Positions 50,111 to 62,500 of a stretch of DNA of 64,000 nucleotides are shown here, piece after piece. The notes below the pieces were generated by a model. That model saw only the letters and a list, made by a program, of their open reading frames with translations, made no database searches and was not told where the DNA came from. The stretch is from Sphagnum compactum (Eukaryota; Bryophyta; Sphagnopsida; Sphagnales). Within the stretch, counting starts at the first letter, position 1; every line of letters starts with the position of its first letter. Location of the stretch: positions 10,344,213 to 10,408,212 of the forward strand of contig OZ234493.1 in assembly GCA_965153455.1 (NCBI GenBank), read 5' to 3'. The position numbers and the translations under genes are program-made.

Positions 50111-50506
50111 TCTACACCCATCATCATATCCAACCAAATCAAGAGAAATAATTATGTTATGCAATGCTTTTACTGAGCACTGAATCTTTTTACACATGTA
50201 ATTGGTCCAAAGTCAATCTATTAATTTAAAGTAGCATAAACGTGATTGTACTTCATAGAAAAAAATAAATTATGTAAGTGACTAATATAATGGGAGTTTA
50301 GTCTAATAAAATGTCCAAAGTCCAAACCCCATTATGAAGCTATTTGAAGGATGTAGTCCATCCAAATTACAATGTACAAGCCAATTTACTAACTGCCAGT
50401 GGACCTGCTGTAATGGTCTAGTAATCACCAGATTCCCCCTAATAATAATCCATAATGATCCATAGTGCAGATTCCAGAAATGGTAGTGATTTTAGAGTTT
50501 ATAATA

Positions 50507-50860
50507 GGCCCACTTTACACTAGGAAGTTAGGGCCTATGTTCAACCCAAATCAAGCATTCCTATTGGTGAAAAAGTTGAAATCAGCCCCCAAGGGCTTTA
50601 CACCAGGAGTCAAGTCTTAAATAGAAAAAATCTTTTCAATCTGTCCCCCAAGTCATTGATAAATGCTGAACTTTTATGGCCTTCTATTGGCCCCAAGGCT
50701 GAAAAAAAGGATACCATGGAATTTGGGAAGCCAATTTGCAACAACCCATGGGGCCACTATTCGAGCATTTATTTGTAATTTGAGGCCAAATAACAAGCCA
50801 AAAATGCTGAAAATTGGCCCCCAAGTTTTATCGGCCCCGACTCCTAGTGTAAAGCGGGCC
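50507..50860. mobile_element. MITE family A, copy 2
   Basis: A 354-bp relative of the element at 2978-3356, in the same orientation. The left end is GGCCCACTTTACACTAGG; the right end is the inverse of GGCCCGCTTTACACTAGG. TA flanks both ends, consistent with a TA target duplication or a slightly longer TIR. It is the outermost of three elements stacked upstream of SPK1. Confidence 0.8.
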
Positions 50861-50913
50861 TAATAAGACTCATTTAAGAAAAAGGAAAATAAGTTGGGAT
50901 ATGGTGATTTAAT

Positions 50914-51113
50914 GATACATTCACACTTGATGTTAAATCAGTGTTAAATGAAAATCTAGGTGGCATCCTAGGTGGCACCCAATGTTAAATGGGCCATAGC
51001 TGAATGTTAGGTTAATATAAAATTTTCATGGTAACTAGGTTTAAGTCCTAATTGGCTAGCATGGTGTTAGGGGACTCAACCTTAGAGTCCCTAACACCAA
51101 GTGTGAATGCACC
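50914..51113. mobile_element. MITE family B, copy 1
   Basis: About 200 bp with ends GATACATTCACACTTGATGTT and the inverse of GGTGCATTCACACTTGGTGTT. The interior has GGTGGCACCCAATGTTAAATG, which recurs inverted in the neighbouring copy 51148-51353. No ORF is present. Confidence 0.75.
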
Positions 51114-51147
51114 GTTAGTGTACTTGGTGTAAATAAAGCACAATAAA

Positions 51148-51353
51148 GGTGCATTCACACTTGGTGTTAAGGACTTTAATAGTATGTCCCCTAACACCAA
51201 GCTAGTCATTTAGGACTTCAACTTAATTATCATGAAGATTTTATGTCAAGTTAACATTCATTTAATATTAAACAATCATCCATTTAACATTGGGTGCCAC
51301 CTAGATTAGATGTGAAGTGATAATCTAGATTAGATGTGAAGTGTGAATGCACC
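51148..51353. mobile_element. MITE family B, copy 2 (inverted relative to copy 1)
   Basis: 206 bp bounded by GGTGCATTCACACTTGGTG and its inverse, only 34 bp after copy 1 and in opposite orientation. Together the two copies could fold into one long hairpin. A short internal direct repeat (GATTAGATGTGAAGTG) lies near the right end. Confidence 0.78.
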
Positions 51354-51359
51354 TTAAGT

Positions 51360-52045
51360 GTAAGTGCACAAGTGGGTGTGATTAGAAGACTCAATAAAGA
51401 AAAAAGAAAGAAGTGCGGGGAAATAGGAGCCTACAGAAAGAAAGGAATCTATTTCGGGAAAGATCGCCAAGCTCACCAACGACGATGATGAACGCGTTTG
51501 CCTTTCTCTCCCTTTCTTCTCTTCTTCTTCTTCTTCTTCATCATCTCTCTCCATCTCTCTCTCCACTCATCATCATCGACATAACCCTAGTAGCAATCAA
51601 TCACATGAACAATAATACTAAATCATTAGTATGTTTCTTCTCTAGTCTTAAATTTTTTAAAATTAAATTAATTCATTTTCAGGTTTTGTTTTGTTTTGTT
51701 TTCTTGGGATTGATGCACTCAGAGTGCTAACTTTTTTTTTGCCTCATTCAATCAAAATATTTGTGGCTTCAAAAAAATAACACAGTGTGGTGGTGCTGAC
51801 GATCGAGAGTTGTGAGGTGGGCACGTCTGATTTACGGGACGGACACTGCACAGACAGAGACAGAGATTGCGCACAACCCCACAACACAGACACACCCACA
51901 CGTAAGGGTTTGGGTTCGCCTGAGAACATCGTCGTGTTCAGGAATCGGTCGATTTGAGGAGTTTTGTTCTTCTGTTGACAAACCCGAAGAGAAAGAGAGT
52001 GGGAAAAAGGTTTTGCTTCAGGAATACCCAACAAGACCAAGAGCG

Positions 52046-52077
<32 letters not shown>

Positions 52078-53571
52078 GAAGGGGGCGGGGTTGTGTTTGT
52101 GTGTGTTGGGTTTGGGTTTGTGGGTTTTTTGCTGCAATGTGAGTGTTGAGGATACCATTGAGGTCCTTGGAAAAAGTCTCTCGTACACAAAGTGGGGTGA
52201 ATGAGGGAGGAGCTCTGTAGAATTTTTGCGACAAATAGACAAACAGGGTTTAAAGAAGAGTTTACTAGCGAGGCGAGAGAGTGTCAAGAAGTTTTTAGTA
52301 GTGAGTGAGTGAGTGTGTGTGTGTGCGTGTGCATGCATTGCACACTGGGTATCATTCTGCATTTGACTGTCAAGCATAGACACAATGTACTTTGCAGGTG
52401 AGTCTTGGTTGCTCAAGTTAGCAGGTTTCGAGTTTCGACAGAAGCTGTTGAGGAGCCAGTGAGAGAGACATTGCTGCAGAAGCTGAGATTCTTCCTAGTT
52501 TCGTGTCGATGATCAACAAGACGGCAGTGGTGGAAGCAAACAGCATTTTGAAAGGTGAGACTTCCCTTGTTTTGCATGATTTGCGAGCTTGATTCTTTTG
52601 AAAGTAGGGTAGTGGTGATGTGATCATGCCATTAAGAGACATCCTGATTGATAGTACCTCGTATTGTGTTCTCAGTGCCTTTGTGTAATCTTTGTTTGTT
52701 GGAAGAACACAATGTCCTGGGGCAGTTTTTTTGTTTGGTTGAGGGAAACCATAGTCCTTCCATGCACTCTGTGGGACAGGAAATATGGGGTGTGGCTTTC
52801 TTTCATAGTGGAATGGTGACTTATCAATAGGTAGGACAAACAGTGTGCAGAAATTGATGTGAGTGGCTGGTTGCAGGTGCATACTCTGATGTAGAAGAAG
52901 GGATGGAGAGGTGGAAACTTAGGTCATGGGACAATAGCTATCTATTGGTAGTCATTCAGCTATGACTGAGAGCACCTCAGTTCTTTGGCCAAGACATATG
53001 AAGTGGAACAGCACATTTGGACTTCAATGAAAGCTTTTCACTGATAGCTCGGGTATTTCTCCATCTTCTGGATCATAAGTAACTTTCCTTTGCACAAGGA
53101 GCTCAATGGGTTTGTGTGGACGATCAACAAAAGGGAGCTGGGTTTCATTCTGTGCAATATGTGTTGCAATATTTGTGAGAACAGTTTGCAAGACATTGTA
53201 AAAGGTAAATTTTTGTCCCACTAGGGATTCACACAGGAAAAGAAGTAAAGAGAACAATATTGTCCTATGTTGTCCTCTTCAAGCACAAAGAAGTGATAGA
53301 ACTAATGGAAAGGAAAGAAAATTGTGGAACAATGAAGGTTTGAAGAGAAGAGCAACAGAGCATATACAAAAAGCTTGATATTGTCATCCATGTTTGGACA
53401 TTCTACAGTTGTCCTAGCTTCTCTTGCTTAACCATTCAAATGGGTTTAACGGTGGAATGGCCCACCTAAGACTTTGAGCTGCTGAAACAGACTGCATTCT
53501 ATCTAAATGCTTCGAGGACAACAAGGAGGGAAATCAGAAGAGATGTCTGATTGTTAATTTTGGTGCAGAGA
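51360..53571 (+). promoter_or_regulatory. Probable promoter and spliced 5' leader of SPK1
   Basis: This stretch is richer in G+C and pyrimidine tracts than the DNA to its left, as expected for a promoter and leader. It has a CTT/TCT tract at about 51510-51560 and a (GA)n run at 52046-52074. A good donor (AAAG followed by GTGAGA) lies at 52554/52555. The acceptor TGCAG at 53564-53568 leaves only AGA before the ATG at 53572. If these are joined, an in-frame TGA sits just upstream of that ATG, which supports it as the start. The transcription start cannot be fixed from sequence; candidates lie near 51400 and 51850. The ORFs read across the GA/CT repeats on either strand look like low-complexity artefacts. 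Confidence 0.5.
52046..52074. repeat. (GA)n run in the presumed SPK1 leader
   Basis: About 14 GA units. GA/CT runs are common in plant promoters and leaders and can bind BBR/BPC factors; that role here is inferred. Confidence 0.85.
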
Positions 53572-56500
53572 ATGGGTGACAATCACATGAGTGTGAGACG
53601 GTTTAGGCGAATTCAACATCCTTTCTCTGGACATGCCTTGGATCTTGATCCCTTGGTACTACTATTCCTGACTCAGTTTCTATTCTTAGAATTCCACTTG
53701 TATGTTGAGTAAGTCACATCTTGTACCTCAGGTTTCCCTTCTACTAACATGTACTTGAGCTTTCATGTGCACATGGAATTACCTAAATCTTAATTTTCTT
53801 CCATTGAGCATTGTTGACTTCAAGAGCTCTGTGAATTGTGCCCCCGAACCTTTGGATAGTCTTCCTACTAACAGATGTGAATGGACACAAACTCCACATG
53901 TCCAAGTTTGTGCTATTCTTAGTTGGGGATGTATGGATGCAGCTTTACGGGAATTTGGACCAATGGCCACATTTGAAAGAGCTTGTCCAAAGCTACAAGG
54001 CAGACTGGTTAAAGGATGAGAGAAAATATGGGCACTATGAGTGCATTCCACCCCCTGTATTTGAGCAACAAATCTTTGAAGGACCTGATACCGATGTGGA
54101 AACAGGTGCAAATCCTAATCCCTGACCCCAGGACCTGCAAAATTGGGTGTAGTGCCTAGACCCTGGACTGGAGCTTTAGACTGGAGTAATCTGATTTCCC
54201 ATAGCTGTCTTGACAATTGAGTCTCTGTCTTGCATGCAGAATTGCGCCTGTCAACCAGGCATGCGACAAGTGAGGATATGGAGGATGAGGAGCCAAGCAC
54301 ATCTGGAAGGCAGTCATCGACCATCAATAGTGTTCCTGCACAAAAGGTTCAAACATGACAAACTTTGATTTTCAACACCTCTCACAGGTTTTTCAAATTA
54401 ACTACCAGTCAAGCAAACAGTTTGGTAGTTCTGTCACTGGTGTTGGTTCTAAATGCTGGGTGTATCTTTGGTTGCAGCATTTAGGTGGGCCGCCATTACC
54501 TGCATATGACCCTGTTTTCAATTGGGTCACTGAGAGAGCTTTTATATTTGGACAACGGACTTCAGAGCTACCAGCCTCACTATCCCCTAGGTTGGAATAT
54601 TTGTTCATGTATTGTAAAGTGTAGTACTTGTCATACAGTAGCTGCTCAAGTCTTGCTCATTCCATGCGTCCAAATTGGCTTCTGTGGATATTGCAATATC
54701 TCAGTTCATCAATTCATAGGATTAGGAGATGAAGTTGTCAAAGTAGCAGGATGGCACTCCAATGGTACCCGTTACTGTACAGGGACCTACATTAGATCCA
54801 CATTGCAGCCCATGGTGTAAGTGGCAATGTGGGTCCTCTGTATGTCAATGCAGGATATCAATGGGGCTAATGGGGCTTATCTGTGACCTTATGATGAGCC
54901 AAGATACCATGAGTGGAGGTTTTGGCTTTCCTAACTGGTTTCTACTGTTTGTGGCAGCAGTAGTGGGCTGAAGATATCCGTAAAGCTGGTGTCTTTGAAT
55001 CTTCAAGCTGGACTTGTTGGTATGTTTCCACAACAAGAATTGAACAGAATCCTTCATTCAGTTCTTGCCTTGGCTTGGATCTGATTAGCTTTTGTGTTAT
55101 CTGTTCAGTTATTTGTCTGTCACATAAATGGCCAAGGGTTCACAACCAAGGGAAGGCAAATAATGAACAGATCTGCTTTGTATTCTCTGGGGCTTGTCTA
55201 ATTTTCTATGATTTTCAGATCATGGCTGCTGCAGTAGGCTTGCAGTTGATAGCCTAGTTCTTTGCCTTCTTAGTTTATTCCATTTAGTTTTTTTCACTTT
55301 GTAGCCAAATGTATTGACTGGGGTCTATATGTTTTGGTCCAAAAGAGCCTGTGTATGGCACAATGTGTTTGTACAACAAGGACACACAGGAAAAGCTCTC
55401 AGAGGACTTCCACTTCCATTTTTTACCTTCTGACTTTCAAGATGTAAGATGACTGCTCCCCTTGCCTGTAGTAAATGGTAAACACAAAACAATAACTTCT
55501 TCCACAAGAGTTGTCAATTGGAGTAATAACTCTCGATACCCTTAACGACACATGGATACCTATGAGTCAGCAGCTCTTCTTTCATGGCTGAGACTACTGG
55601 GTGACTTTCTGTTCTCTGCATTGAAGTAATAAACAGTGCTAGAGTAATAGTGCAAGTGAATCGTTGTTGATTGACATGTTGGATCTGGTTTTCTTAAGAG
55701 CCTCTAAGAGAGCATATTTGTGGAACACAAGTAGTATCTCCTAAACCAGTTTCTACTCCGGCAAGCTGAGTATCTCTAGATGGGAGATATGTAAGGAAGT
55801 CAACATGTGGATTGCAGGAGGCAAGCGGGATTCAAAGGAGATCGGTGTTTTCATTGGAGGCAGCTTCAACTGCAATTTGTTTGTTGATCCAACTAGAAAA
55901 GCATGTAACTGAGGAAGCTGGTATCACACCCTCTGTCTATACCCGAAAAGAACCTGTAAGCTGCTCCACTTCAACCATTTGTGCTCCTACTCATATCAAG
56001 CACTGAATATGGGTAGTGGATTTTGATTATCCCGTGACTCCTCCATTGTTTTGTGGGCTCCTGCCAAGTGGGTGCACATCAAGTGTCATGTGTTGGATGG
56101 GTGTAGGTCCACTTGCTGGAAAGGGAGAAGCAGAAACTACAAGTATGGGCACGCATAATGCCATTTCGAGAGCCATTTGCATGGGCAACAGTTCCGCTCT
56201 TTGATGCTAATGTAACAGGTGGGATTGGTGGTTTTACATCACCAAGTAGCCCATTGCCTCAGCTGACACTCTTGGGATCTGGTCTGATGGAAGGATCCCT
56301 TGATGGTGATGAAAGACTGATTGCTGGTGATTCCAAACACCATGAGCCAAGGCAACATGAGCCTGTTCTTGTTGATGTCCCATACTTCAACCGTGTGAAG
56401 GAAAACTACACGGAGGAAACACTCCTGGTGGGCACATTTGTGAATTTTTCATGTCCATATTCTCAAGTGTTGGTGATTGTGTTGGTATCTTCGACCAGGC

Positions 56501-59500
56501 TCTTGTCAAGTTTCAACTGACTGAATTCATGATATAGGAGTAGTCCATCATACTGATCAGACACCCCAAATCCTGAACCCTGTGATTTGACACCTTGTTC
56601 CAATGTTGAAAATGTGTTTTCTGAAGGATCCAAAACGCTTGACACACAAACCTGTGAAGGCAACGCTGCGGTTGGAGGTGGAGAGACTCTCTGGAGGTGA
56701 TTTGGAGACTGATGTTCTCTCTGAGTGTGGCAGCTTCAATGGATCGATTGATGGTGAGGGCCGTGAGGCTTCCATGTCTAGACACTTACGAAATGGCTCA
56801 GCAGGGTATACAAAGGGTGGATTTAGTGGACGTTCCATATGGAGTGCTGGAGAAAAACATCGGTTTGGATATTCTGCCAGTGGAGGAAGCAGCTCTGAGT
56901 TTGGACGGCCTGATGTAGGTGGTTCATGCCTTAACCTTGAGACCCATCAGATGCCGAGTTCTAAGCCCCTTAAAATTCAAGAATATCAACTACAGTGTGT
57001 CACCAGCAGAGTCCTGTGTTTTGATTGGTTGTTATGGCTATAAAACATCATGTGAACTTGGCAATGGATGTGGTTTTGGAACAAGTTGTTGCAGAGGCTG
57101 CCCAATGTAGGGTTTTGAACAGTTGGTGTGGACAAGCACCTTCTAACTTGATGTGTTTCTTTCTGTGGGCATGATGCAGTTTAAGGCAGTTGAGTTTCGG
57201 ACATTGTCAAAGGGTGAGCCATTGGCACAAATATTGCATTGTTTGTACATATATCCTCAGTCAGTGAATCTGAGCAAAAAGCGTAACCTCTTTATCCGTG
57301 TTGAACTCCGGAAGGATGATTCAGACATCCGGAAACCGCCACTTGAGGTAGTCATTCTTTGTTTCGTTTTGTTTTACATAAACTCTTGGGAGATGTACAG
57401 TGTTTTTGACAACATCCTTGGTTTGCAAGAATTGGGTATAGCTCAAGTGATTCTTAGCTTCTTACTTTAGCTTTCAAAGCAAAGGTATTTGCAAGATGTT
57501 TGCAGGTAGGTCATTGGGTCTAATTAACATTGCACTGTACCAGGCTCTCTTCCCTCGGGATTCAGATAGTAGTATGCAGAAGTATGGACATTCCCAAGTG
57601 GATATCAGTACAAAGAATCCTCACTACCATGATGAATTCAAAGTGCGACTCCCTGCAGTTTTGACACCCAGTCATCACCTCCTTTTCACCTTCTTTCATG
57701 TTGACCTTCAGATGAAACTGGAGGCACCAAAGCCAGTAAGTATTGGAACCTTGTCTTCAATATTGCGTATGATCCTGTGCCAGTCTGATTCTCAAGCAAT
57801 TGGTTTGCCCTTTGCACCATTCAGATGTATAGCCAAGGATGATCCTGCAGTTGCTTCAGAGTCATTATCTGACTTCTCTTTCATCTGCTTGGGTGACAGG
57901 TGGTAGTAGGTTTTTCTGTGCTTCCCTTAATGCTTGCAGCGCAGTACGTACTTCCTCTTATTGTCTCCCTGTGTACACAGGCTTATGGCCAGTGAAGTCT
58001 CCTTACTGTTTTTGCTCTTTGTTGCTGAAGAGGCTTTGAAATTCAATGCTGGCCTGCATATTCTGGAGAAAATGATGCAGATGGCAGGAATCCATGTGCC
58101 AAAAATTGCCTTTTGTCACTGTTCCAAGCAAATATTTTTGAACACTGAGTTCAAATGTCTCTGTTATTCTACAGCATGACACCTAGAAGGGGATTACTCT
58201 CATGAAATACTGTGTTTAAGCTAATGCTTTTCTTTGGGCTGCAGGGTGCAGCGGTTAGATGGGACACTGCCTGTTGTGAAGGAACTACTTCCTAATTATC
58301 TTGATGAAAATGTCAAGGTACGAAGGCAATTGCTTTCTTTCATCTGCACACAAAATTGTGATTTTTAGGGAAATTTTTCTGATGTAGACAATTTTTCTTT
58401 CCTCCAAGATTGCTTGCACAAGAAAACTTCAGAGGACAAAACAAGAAATATTCAACCTGGAATTGCCGTACTGGTTTCTAAATACCATAGAGTTTTGGGT
58501 GCAGCGAAAAATGGAGTTTTTAGATGAAGGAAAAGTGGTGTTTAGACTGCGGTCACGCTTATGTTCATCCCTTTACTCTGTCAATGACAAAATACGGAAT
58601 TTTTTTGTGGAATATGACTGCTACATGTTGAAGGGTTCTACCACATGGGGGCCTGAACTCCTTGAGGTATGAATGTAGAACTCTGTTCATTACTGAAGTA
58701 ACAGTCTCTATAGGGGTTTGCTGGATATGGGAATGGATTTTCTGGAAGAAAGATGTTCTATGCTAGATTCTAATTTTCTCATGTTGTGTTCAAAGGCAAT
58801 CAATGGGTTGAAAAATGTGGAGTCTTCTGCTATCCCACAGTTTCTGCAGCCTATTCTCAATATGCTACTTCGCATGATAGGTGATGGGGGTGAGACACTT
58901 CAGGTAGGGCAACAATGATTCATGATCAAAATCAATTGAGACTAGTAATACAGTTGAATCTTGCCTACTGCTAATTGCTGGCACATTATCGTCAGTTCTG
59001 AAGATGTGAAACCTGCAAAACATTGCTGGCACATTATTGTCCAGTTTCTGGCAGATCATGCTCTAATTTCCTTGGATAGTGACATCTTCAGGTTGCAGCT
59101 TTTCGTGCAATGGTGAATGTAATCACAAGGTAATGAGCTCTTGCTAAGGATGTCAAGTTGTTTTAAACCCTTTTCTGTTGTCTTTTTCTATGTTTTCAGA
59201 GTACATTGTCCCAAGAGTGTTCTTAATTTTTTTGTAAGGTGATTCATCTCTGTGCTGCACAGTTTTCCTCTTCATCTTATGGTCTGTGAAAGTTCCTTTT
59301 CCGGTTTTATGATCTCCTCCTAGTGGCATTGGTGTTCTGTCAGATCCACTATGAATGAAACCTGTTTATGCGCTCTACTAAATATACTGCTGCTTAAGGC
59401 TTATGTCAGAAGCATGCACATGATGAGAGGCTTTTACAGAAACTGGTGCTAGCGAGCAATTTGAATTGAGTGGGTAGACAACCAAAAAATATTTGAAAAT

Positions 59501-62500
59501 TGTGCAGGGTACAACAAGAGTCTACTGATGGAGGGGATCGAAACAAGTTCTTGGTGCATTATGTGGACTATGCATTTGATGATTTTGGACGGCGCCCTGA
59601 TCCTGTGTACCCAGGCCTTTGCAATGTTTGGCGTAGCCTTGCACGTAGCAAGGTGCCCAATTTGACAACTCCCTCTGTTACTGTTTGGTTTTCCCACAAG
59701 CATTTCTAACATGTTAGAATACCTTTTTTGTGTGACTGTTTTGAAATTCAGATTCCTGGACCTTGATATGGGTTGTGCAGGCAAAAGGCTACAGAGTGGG
59801 TCCTGTATACGATGATGCACTATCTATGGCATGGGTGTTTCTAGAACTGATAGTGAAATCCATGGCCCTTCAGCAGTCTCGCACCTGCATTGATAATCTT
59901 CCACTTGGTAAGTGTTGAATTTGTAGGTGGTTGGTCAGAAAGAGTTGTGATGGGTAGCAACCACTGTAAGCATAGGAAAGACATTGTGAGGTGTGGGGTG
60001 TGGGAGTAGGGTCATAGTTGGGTTTCAGTGTTGCTGCTCAAGGTTCAACATTCAATTGTTATGGTGAATGCTGCAAAAAGAACCTGGTTGTATTACATGA
60101 GTGTTTTTTGTTACTGATATTTTTGACCATTGTGGATGGTCTATGTTATGGACCCTTGGCATATGTCTAGGAGAGGATCTTCCACCATTGCAGCTACATG
60201 ATGAAGTTTTTAAGAGCATTGGACAGCTTTATGATTGTTTGCTGACTGAGGTGCACGAGAGGTGCAAAAAGAACCTCCCACTTGCGAAACGGCTGAATGC
60301 CAGTATTGCATTTTTCTGCTATGATTTACTCTCTGTCGTTGAACCTCGACAAGTTTTTCAGTTGGTAAGCAAATCAAAATGTTGTGACAATTCATGTTTC
60401 TCAGAACTTGGAATGTTAAGTGCAGTTTTAATGCCGTAACACATGCATGCACTGCAGTCCAAATACAGCATCATAATTGTACTCTTGGCCATCATGCTCT
60501 CTGCATACTCTTGGACATCATCCATAATGGTTCCATGAGTGCTTTCAGTTCTCTATGTAATAGTGGTCATAACTTTGTCTGCTTTGATGTGCTCTCAATT
60601 TAGTGAGATAGAAGGAAAATTAACCATAGGTAGGTGCAGGGGATCCTTCGTAAGCATTTGCAGTTTTGGCAGGTGGCATTGTATCTTGACAAGTTTGGCA
60701 GTGTGTGTCAAGGAATGCTCCATGATTGCAAACTTAATTTTGTACAAATTGTGTCTGATCATGATCTCTTTCTCGAGTTGCCAGGTCGAGATCCCTCTGA
60801 GAGGTTAGTTTCTTATCACTTTTCTCTCAGTACGTGAACTTTATTATCTGTTGGCAAACAAAGCCTGTCTTCAGAACTCAAATCTGATATGATGATCTAG
60901 GTGATTTATGCTTTTCATGTCTCCTAAACTATTATGATATTCTCAGTGAAAATGCATGATGCTGTTGCACCCTAGATGTGCTAATTGAGGGGAATTTGCA
61001 GGAACTATTTAGCATCTGTATTTGTGCATGAGCTTTTTATCACCTTTGATCATGAAGATCCTGGCATGAAATCCAAGGTATTGACTAACCTTTCATGGCA
61101 TCATCCCAATTGCCAAACTGAAACTTGTTTGTGCTTAAGGCTATCAGTTATTCTTTGAAATGTTCCTAATAATGAAGTGGGTGATTGGGTGTGGCTACAA
61201 TGAAGGCGGCGCGGATGTTAGCAGCTCTAATGTGCAAGCATGAGTATGACTTGCGTTACCAAAGCCTTGATGACAAACTCTATATTGCCCAGCTCTATTT
61301 TCCTCTTGTTGGCATGGTAAGCATCCCAATTGTGAGCAAACAGTTCACACATGGGAACTTTTGTTCAAACCATCTTTCCTATGATGGCTACATACCTGAT
61401 CTGAAGTGCCTTTCAGCAAATATTTGTTCAGGCTCAAATCTGACATTCCATTCACCATTTTAATGAAGTAAAGGTATTTCAGTTCTCAGTTATCCTTGCA
61501 GCATTAAGCCTTAGCCTTTTCATTAGGGCTCATTATACCTTTGCAGGTCATTGTGGTCTCCAATCTGAATATCTAAGTTTCTATACTGTCAAACCCACAA
61601 CATTAAGATGACTTGGTCGACCAATCATCGCAAGTATGATACATGTTGGCTTCTGAATCCTGTGGAGAAGATGGCACCCACATTGCACTGTATACTGTTG
61701 TTGGAACCTATTCACTTCTGAGTAAGGAAGCATAGCCCTAAAGGTGACAAGATATTGTCCACAGATGTGGTCTTATTCTCATTCTCCCTCCTTTAATGTA
61801 GTCAACCTGATTGGATTTTTCAGGAACAACACCTTGTTGCCTTGGGGGTTGAACATCCCTTCTGAAAAATTATACTCTGGACTTTATCTGTGATGTTGTA
61901 GTTCATAGCTTTGAAGCTGGATTGACCCGTAAAGTACACAAAGAGTCAGTGGAATAAGAAACTACAATTTGGGATGACAGATATTGGAAGAGATGCCAGT
62001 ATTCTACAATATGAAGCCAATGGAGAAGCGAGAAGTGCTGGTGTGTGTGCTTCAGTATTTGCATCACTTGGATGATGTAACTCTCATCAAAGCCTGGCAA
62101 CAAAGTGCAGCTCAAACCAAGCTCTTCTTCAAGCTTCTTGAAGAATGCCAGGACCTCTTTGAGGTAATACTCCATTTTGGGTACCAGGGTTGTATCCCAA
62201 AATTGAGAGAGTTCTCTGGCTGAGGTGCCTTGGCTGTATTCTATGCTCCAGGGATCATCAGGATTTCCTGAAACCTCTTGTGCACTGTAAATTCATTTGG
62301 TGATGATTTCACCTATTATGTTTGTGTACATGTCACAACTGGTTTTGTGCATCTGTGTGCTTGATACTGTATACTTGCAGTATAAAAAGGCAGGTGTGGA
62401 TGGATTGATGGGAGCAATGACCTTGGCAGAACAAAGCACTGGGCCCATCCGATATTCTGAAAAATTATCACCATCTGTCAATATCTCTCTTATGGAGGCT

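Larger units (their letters stand above)
41536..50506. other. Long AT-rich gene-free stretch between the two genes
   Basis: About 9 kb without a supported gene. It contains GATATC-rich DNA (41.7-41.93 kb), T-rich pseudo-ORFs (41.99-42.32 kb), TAACTTGTAATT mini-repeats (45.44-45.53 kb), a G run at 47401 and the CATAAACATG dispersed repeats. Confidence 0.55.

Noticed and set aside
51744-52416. Several overlapping ORFs of 98-148 codons on both strands near the SPK1 leader.
   Set aside because: All read through the GA/CT run and give RE/SL repeats, and no conserved protein motif was seen.
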